Program-made: the position numbers and the translations under genes | Notes under the pieces: model-generated | Databases searched by the model: none | What the model was told of the DNA's origin: nothing | What the model saw: only the letters and a program-made list of their open reading frames with translations | Shown: piece after piece, positions 59,039 through 64,000 of the stretch | Position numbering within the stretch: the first letter of the stretch is position 1 | Layout: the number at the start of each line of letters is the position of its first letter | From: Trypanosoma brucei gambiense DAL972 | Taxonomy: Eukaryota > Euglenozoa > Kinetoplastea > Trypanosomatida > Trypanosomatidae | Length of the DNA: 64,000 nt | Assembly (NCBI RefSeq): GCF_000210295.1 | Contig: NC_026743.1 | Coordinates: 806,001 to 870,000, forward strand | Reading direction: 5' to 3'

Positions 59039-60379
59039 TACGATTTTTGGTTATGATAATCACTACAGCACACGATGCTACCTTTACTTCAGTGAAACTG
59101 CTTAATGTTTTGTTTAAGGGACGGCTCCGCAACGGAAACGGGTGAAGAAGGGCAAAAAATGAGAGAAGAGAAGTTAATATGATTAAGTTGGAAAGAAAAA
59201 GTGGGCGTTTGCACGTGGGTATGTGTGCTTTCCACGCATGAATACTGGATTTTGCCTTAGTTCGAACCCCTGGCTTGCGCTTGACTTCTTTTTTTTTTTT
59301 GTTTCCATATATATATATATATGTCATTGTTAGCATTTTTATGCTAGTTGCGTTATCTTTTTTTGCTTTATTGTTCGTTCACTCCCTCTTTTACCCCCCT
59401 CATCATATTATATATACGTATGTGTTCACGAGTATGTATGTTTCAGTTGTGGTTTTGTATGCCTCCTGAAAAAAAAACGGCTATTCCATCCAGTGACTTC
59501 GAAGTGGGAGGTGGAAGTAATTAAAAAAAAAAAAAAGAGGAAACAGAGGGGAAAGAAAGTTTCATATTACATTACTTATCACATTCCAACCAATTGTGGT
59601 TTCTGTAATTTTCAGGTGAACTAAGACAAATAATAGGTAAAAAAAAATAAATGGGAAGAAAATAACAGAAATGATGAAGCCGGGGTTGAAACTTGCTTCT
59701 GTTGGAAAAGGAAGAAATCGTGTGAGGTCATATTTTTCTCGGATTTATTCCTGTTGTTGTTTGATTAGTTTCTTTTTGGAGTTCGCTTCCTTACGTTTAT
59801 CTCCCTTTTTTTTTTTGTTCGGTTACTTTCACGGTTCTTTCCCGCAAGCGCAAATGTATCTATCGTGGTTTTGTCGGGTCATATCTATGTTTGCGTTTAC
59901 ATATTTAGTCTTACTTTAATGCCAACTTTGCGTCATTTATTCAGGCTCCCTTGTAATACTTTCCACTCGCCTCTCGTACGCCCAGGGAAGGGGTCAGCAG
60001 CAACGAGAAAGGAAGGGCTAACGCGAAATATATACATATATATGCCATAAAAATATTTCAAATACGAAACAGATGGACAAAAAAACATGAATTATTCAAA
60101 ACAAAGCAAAAGAAGTGAGAGGAACGGAATGTGGACACTCTTTTTCTCTCTCTCTTACATTTCGTACCATTAGCAAGTGGTCACACAAGTGCAATTGACG
60201 CTACTGCGTGTAATTTAATGGCTCAATGGGGGTTGAAACCCGTGCATGAAGGATTTCCATCATCTTTTAAAACCAAACATTATTTCCACTTCTCCTGCTT
60301 CTCGTCGTCCCTCCTTTTTTGTTTTCACGCCCTCGCTGCCACATCATCTATTGTAGTATTCTGTTCCCTGAGGTGAAAG
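59039..60379 (+). other. Intergenic spacer
   Basis: 1.34 kb, no supported gene. It includes a TA stretch near 59308-59322, A14 near 59524, and a pyrimidine-rich tract with an AG at 60371-60372, 8 nt before the next start. Confidence 0.55.
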
Positions 60380-61060
60380 ATGAAGCTTCTAAAGTTCGTC
60401 AACTGTGATGCCCCAAACGTGAGCCCGGAAGCTCTTCACTTCTCAATGTCAAGACAACGTGTTTCGCTTCACAGCGGTGACACTTCCGATAGGAGATCTG
60501 GAAGCAGAAGTTCCGCAACTGAGGGTAATGCATCGATAGGGAAAACGTGGCGCATTGCGGAGGGAGGAACCCCAATAACTGGAGGTTATTGGTTGTTGGG
60601 CGATAACAATGAGCCAATAGGCCCTGTTCAGGAGGTTATACTTGCCGTGCCGGAGGTTAAGGAGGCTGATGTTACTCCACGAGGCATCAACGAATCTGTT
60701 GTGAAAAATGTAGAGTTTTTCAGTAAATTTGGAAGGTCCATGCAGCGAACCAGGGAAACATTTGGCGATACGTATTTGTCTGCTCCCAAAAGCGTTATTC
60801 CTCTATCGGATGCGGAGCGAACCTTTGCGAAACGGGCAGAGAGGGCGCGTATGCCTCTGAAGCGAAGAGCAGAGGCGGTAGATGCTGAAGGGGGGCCCGG
60901 CGGTGAGGTAGTGGCGGCAGCGGCAACGGCAACGGCAGCGGCAGCAAATCCAACAGCATGTGTGGAACCCAGCCCGCGTCCCGTTAAGAAAGAGAAGAAA
61001 AGCAAAAAGATCACTACCCCGACTCTTACTCCGGTGCGAAGCATTAAAAAGGAAACGTGA
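60380..61060 (+). CDS. Hypothetical small basic protein
   Basis: 226 residues, not recognised. No signal peptide or membrane helix. Residues 60-120 look folded (GKTWRIAEGGTPITGGYWLL, VVKNVEFFSKFGRS). The C-terminal 70 are Ala-, Lys- and Pro-rich: an alanine stretch (AAAATATAAAANP) encoded by imperfect GCA/GCG/ACG repeats, then KKEKKSKKITTPTLTPVRSI, a basic tail of the kind seen in nuclear or nucleic acid-binding proteins. ATG 60380 is 8 nt after an AG that follows CTGTTCCCTG. The GC content and codon use match neighbouring genes, so I take it as real. Confidence 0.72.
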   Translation: MKLLKFVNCDAPNVSPEALHFSMSRQRVSLHSGDTSDRRSGSRSSATEGNASIGKTWRIAEGGTPITGGYWLLGDNNEPIGPVQEVILAVPEVKEADVTPRGINESVVKNVEFFSKFGRSMQRTRETFGDTYLSAPKSVIPLSDAERTFAKRAERARMPLKRRAEAVDAEGGPGGEVVAAAATATAAAANPTACVEPSPRPVKKEKKSKKITTPTLTPVRSIKKET

Positions 61061-61417
61061 TACATCAGGAACCGAAGTATGTCGCCTCCCATCGTGACGC
61101 CGTGTGCTATGAGAGTTTGTTTTTTCTTTTTTCTTTTTCTAAGTTTGAATACTGTGTGAGTATGCTTGTGTTATGGGACATTCAGTTGAGGGTGGTGCTT
61201 GCGCATTTACTCGGTTTGTACGTTCAAAAAAAAAGGGGGGTTAAGTATTGTGTGTGTGTGTTTGTGAACGTGTGGTATCGATCGTGGTGTTTACGACAGC
61301 GGATCAGCATTGAAATAAAAGAGGATTTTACGCAGCTGAGACTTCCAAAGGGGAGCGGATGAAAAATGGAGGAGGGGAAAAAAATTGTAAGTAGATTGCT
61401 TTTTCTTTTCACTTTTC

Positions 61418-61441
61418 ATATATATATATATATATATATAT
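61418..61441. repeat. (TA)12 microsatellite
   Basis: Perfect alternating A/T in the spacer before the helicase gene. Confidence 0.85.
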
Positions 61442-61589
61442 TTGTTCTCATTTATTAGTTCTGTTTGTTTTGTGATATAAAAGAAACCGGACAAAATATC
61501 TGGCAGCTTTTTCTCCAAGAAGAAGAGAAGGAGCTGAAAAAAATATCAACATTAATAACAGATAAAAGTGATATATTCTAACAAATAAG

Positions 61590-61606
61590 TTTTTTTTTTA
61601 AAAAAA
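61590..61606. repeat. T10A7 palindrome
   Basis: T run directly joined to an A run; same class as the elements at 28-32 kb. Confidence 0.9.
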
Positions 61607-62951
61607 GGAATCAGAACTTACCGACAGAATAAAAACAAAAAAAATGAAGAAAAAGAAAAGTATTCCACACATTTATTTTCCACTTCCTACAGAAATCCCG
61701 AACCTTCTTTCTTTCTTTCAATAATTTACTGATTTTGGTTTCGACATACCGTTGCTGCAAGAAATCAACGCTGTTTTGTTTTAAGGGGAAAATAAAGATT
61801 ATATAAACAAACGCGTAATAAACAAATGGAATAAAGAAAGAAAAAGATGTGCCGGTTTAAGGTTGAATATAAAGCATAAAAATGTTTGTACGCGGCAACG
61901 TTAAGAGTACTGATGTGCGCGTGTACTCTTATGCGGTCACAGAGTTAAATAATTTATAATGACTACGGTTAAACTCCTTACTGTTCCGCTCTCTTACACC
62001 TCACTGTAACCCATTTCACTAGCACTCAACTGTATGTATGTGTTTGTTTATTACACACCCACCCTCTTTTGATTCACTACCCTCCGCCTCGACGTTATCT
62101 TGTAATGTTACTTTCCTTCTCTTCCATTTATATAGATAAATATTTAAGGAAAAAGTAAATTTTTTCACTCTTTCCTCAAAAAAAAAAAATGCAACAATAA
62201 GATCAAATGAAGTTTACTGGGATTTGCTGTTTTGTTAACTACAGTAAAGGTGTGATCAACTTTATTTGTATGTGAAGAAAGTGTTGAGTTTGATCGATCT
62301 GACAAGTTGTGTACTGACATAGTAGAGGAAATGGGTGAATGCGTTACGACAGCTGCGGTTGATCGATGCAACTGTGCGTACTTGATTACACGACGTCACG
62401 TCAAAGGAGCGTACCCAACGGATCGATCGATGAAAATCATATTGCTGTCTTTCTTTTACGTGGTACTTTTTCGTCGTATTTGTCTTTTTTTTTTTTGCGA
62501 TGGCTGAGGTAGGGATCTTCAAATTTTTTTTTCAGTATGTCACCGCCACTATCTTTACTCCTAGTTTTTAGTGTCAATTTTTTTTCATACTTTGGGGAAC
62601 TAACCCCTAACTATGTCGCAATTGGTGCCCCCTCCCCGCGAGAATAAATGTTAATAACAAGTTGTGAAATGCAAAAAGAAAAAGTAAATCGAATGGTTGT
62701 ATAGTTTTTGAACGATGCAAATAAGTCGGTACAAGTAACAAAAAGAACTTTTCTAAGTAAATATGTAGTTCCTATGTAATCTCACACTTTCACTCCCTTC
62801 CTTTGCTTTGCTTTGATATTCTATTGACATATCACTTGTTCAAATGTCGCTAAGCCCCTCCAACATATCTGCCCACTCTTATTATAATACCGTACTAAAC
62901 CCAGCTGAAAGGGGGCTGAGGCGGGAGTAATACGGATATACGATTTTTTTC

Positions 62952-62953
62952 AG
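62952..62953 (+). promoter_or_regulatory. Predicted spliced-leader acceptor (helicase gene)
   Basis: TTTTTTTCAG. No ATG occurs before 63012, so the 5' UTR would be about 58 nt. Confidence 0.7.
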
Positions 62954-63011
62954 GAAAAGAAAATAGTGGAGCGACGAGTTGTACACACTCTCTTTAATAT
63001 CCTGCTACATT

Positions 63012-64000
63012 ATGTATGCGGCTGGTCGCTTCACCGTCCCGTTTCCGTTCGAGCCATATCCGTTGCAACTCCACGCCATGGAAGCAATCCGGGAGGGTCT
63101 CTCAGCGGGTGATGTTGTTGTGCTCGAATCACCTACAGGAACAGGGAAAACACAAATTCTGCTCAATGGTGTACTTTCACATATGTTCGAACCCGTCGTT
63201 ACTTCAGTAGAGCATGGGATTGCAGAAAGCCACGAAGTGACTGGGGAATCGCGCTCTACCGGGGAAGTGTGTGCGGATTGTGGAGATGGTTGCCCTTCTT
63301 TCGAAGAGCATCGTAAGCATCAAAGGAAGCGGCGTAAACGAGAACGGGAAAAGAGAAGGAAGGAGACGTTTAACTTTGGTGGCACAAGCAGCTCAAGAGA
63401 TCCGTTCCTGGTGGACCAGGATGTTCGCGAGGAGGCGCAAGAACTAAGTCGTTGTGGCGCTTTAGCAGATTGTCTGTCATCTTCATCTTCATCACGCTCA
63501 TCCTCAGTGTCTCATCTGGGGGGCGAGGGAGATAAATCCGATGAAGATGTTGAAGTACAGCCTCTGAGGAAACCAAAGGTGTATTTCTCTAGTCGCACTC
63601 ACACACAGTTGCAACAAGTCACAGACGAGTTGCGCCGGACCGTCTTTTGTCAGAATCTTGTCCGACGGCGTTCATGCAACTCTGTTGAAAAAGATGGCCT
63701 CGCTTCAAAGGTCTTTGAGGATGCACATAAATCTCCGTTTGTGGAACCGCGGAAACTCCGTTATGTACATGTGGCCGGGAGACAGCAACTGTGTCTTAAT
63801 GCGTCTCTGAAAGCCGCTGCCGGTGGGAGCAATGAACGACTCAATGAACTATGCTTGGAGGCTATGGCGTACGAATACTCGAAGGAGGGCAAGACAGCGC
63901 GGAAACAGAAACAGCAGAGGGGCTGCGCAGATTCCTCTCTACCTGACATTGAAGATAGTTTGGGTTCGAGCACCGTTAGCAGAAGGGGTTGTGGCTACTG
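63012..64000 (+). CDS. DDX11/CHL1-like iron-sulphur DNA helicase, N-terminal part
   Basis: About 329 codons are inside the window; the gene runs off the right edge. The start reads MYAAGRFTVPFPFEPYPLQL, with the Q-motif-like FPFEPYxxQ of superfamily 2 XPD-type helicases. Motif I is SPTGTGKT (40-47). A charged insertion (CGDGCPSFEEHRKHQRKRRK and following) separates it from motif Ia, KVYFSSRTHTQLQQV, close to DDX11 'KIYYCSRTHSQL'. RYVHVAGRQQLCLN follows, with the first of the four Cys that hold the 4Fe-4S cluster; a second Cys pair begins at the window edge (RRGCGY). The long insertion between motifs I and Ia favours DDX11/CHL1, which helps sister chromatid cohesion and fork passage, over XPD, FANCJ or RTEL1. 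An overlapping frame from ATG 63016 is a shadow. ATG 63012 is the first after the acceptor. Confidence 0.88.
   Translation, partial: MYAAGRFTVPFPFEPYPLQLHAMEAIREGLSAGDVVVLESPTGTGKTQILLNGVLSHMFEPVVTSVEHGIAESHEVTGESRSTGEVCADCGDGCPSFEEHRKHQRKRRKREREKRRKETFNFGGTSSSRDPFLVDQDVREEAQELSRCGALADCLSSSSSSRSSSVSHLGGEGDKSDEDVEVQPLRKPKVYFSSRTHTQLQQVTDELRRTVFCQNLVRRRSCNSVEKDGLASKVFEDAHKSPFVEPRKLRYVHVAGRQQLCLNASLKAAAGGSNERLNELCLEAMAYEYSKEGKTARKQKQQRGCADSSLPDIEDSLGSSTVSRRGCGY

Larger units (their letters stand above)
61061..63011 (+). other. Long AT-rich spacer
   Basis: 1.95 kb, no supported gene. It contains (TA)n at 61418-61441, the T10A7 palindrome at 61590-61606 and purine-rich stretches. It ends in TTTTTTTCAG at about 62944-62953, the acceptor of the helicase gene. 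Confidence 0.6.

Noticed and set aside
59240..59295. TTCGAAC followed by CCC and a T run, resembling the T-arm and terminator of a tRNA gene
   Set aside because: The bases on either side of the TTCGAAC loop do not pair into a T-stem, and no D-arm or acceptor stem is visible upstream.
63016..63210. ATG-started frame of 64 codons at the helicase start
   Set aside because: It is the +1 shadow of the helicase frame from 63012, which has the Q motif, Walker A and motif Ia.

Overview
The window looks like nuclear DNA of an African trypanosome, most probably Trypanosoma brucei or a close relative. All recognisable genes lie on the + strand. They are intronless and separated by AT-rich spacers. Most starts sit a short way after a polypyrimidine tract and an AG, the signal for spliced-leader trans-splicing. 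The repertoire also fits: P1 ribosomal proteins in tandem, a divergent U2AF65, and many long kinetoplastid-type hypothetical proteins. I see no VSG/ESAG, RHS, retroelement, tRNA, rRNA or CRISPR. Starts were set at the first ATG after the predicted splice acceptor; several long reading frames otherwise begin at TTG or GTG, which I did not accept.

Layout. 0.8-7.1 kb: a Ppx/GppA-like protein, a DDRGK1 (UFBP1) homologue, and an LKB1-like protein kinase ending in a CaaX box. 7.1-13.8 kb: a FLVCR-type major facilitator transporter inside two long AT-rich spacers. 13.8-16.7 kb: one long gene broken by a frameshift, with weak resemblance to peroxin 16. 18.0-19.0 kb: two copies of the acidic ribosomal protein P1 gene with identical products. 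19.4-23.2 kb: a 1272-residue protein with a C-terminal TLDc domain and a perfect 15-bp hairpin inside its coding sequence. 25.3-26.7 kb: an unrecognised serine-rich protein, followed by 6.7 kb without a gene. That interval holds G8-G10 tracts, T(n)A(n) palindromes and AU-rich elements. 33.3-42 kb: three membrane proteins, namely a NEMP1-like nuclear envelope protein, an ankyrin protein with a degenerate DHHC domain, and a TLC-like polytopic protein. 42.2-47.4 kb: an atypical dual-specificity phosphatase and the splicing factor U2AF65. 48.4-53.8 kb: a giant, probably mitochondrial protein joining a degenerate TruD-type pseudouridine synthase domain to PDZ-like repeats. 55.0-61.1 kb: the proteasomal ATPase Rpt4 and two unrecognised genes. 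63.0 kb to the end: the N-terminal part of a DDX11/CHL1-like iron-sulphur helicase, cut by the window edge.

The genes probably belong to one polycistronic transcription unit and are not a functional operon. Control would be post-transcriptional, through the long 3' spacers, which carry U-rich, UAU-repeat and AU-rich elements, stem-loops and one G-quadruplex motif. Three proteins share a theme: an enzyme fold is kept while its catalytic residues are lost (the DHHC-like protein, the TruD-like protein) or altered (DLA in place of DFG in the kinase). All family calls come from reading motifs by eye; none was checked against a database.
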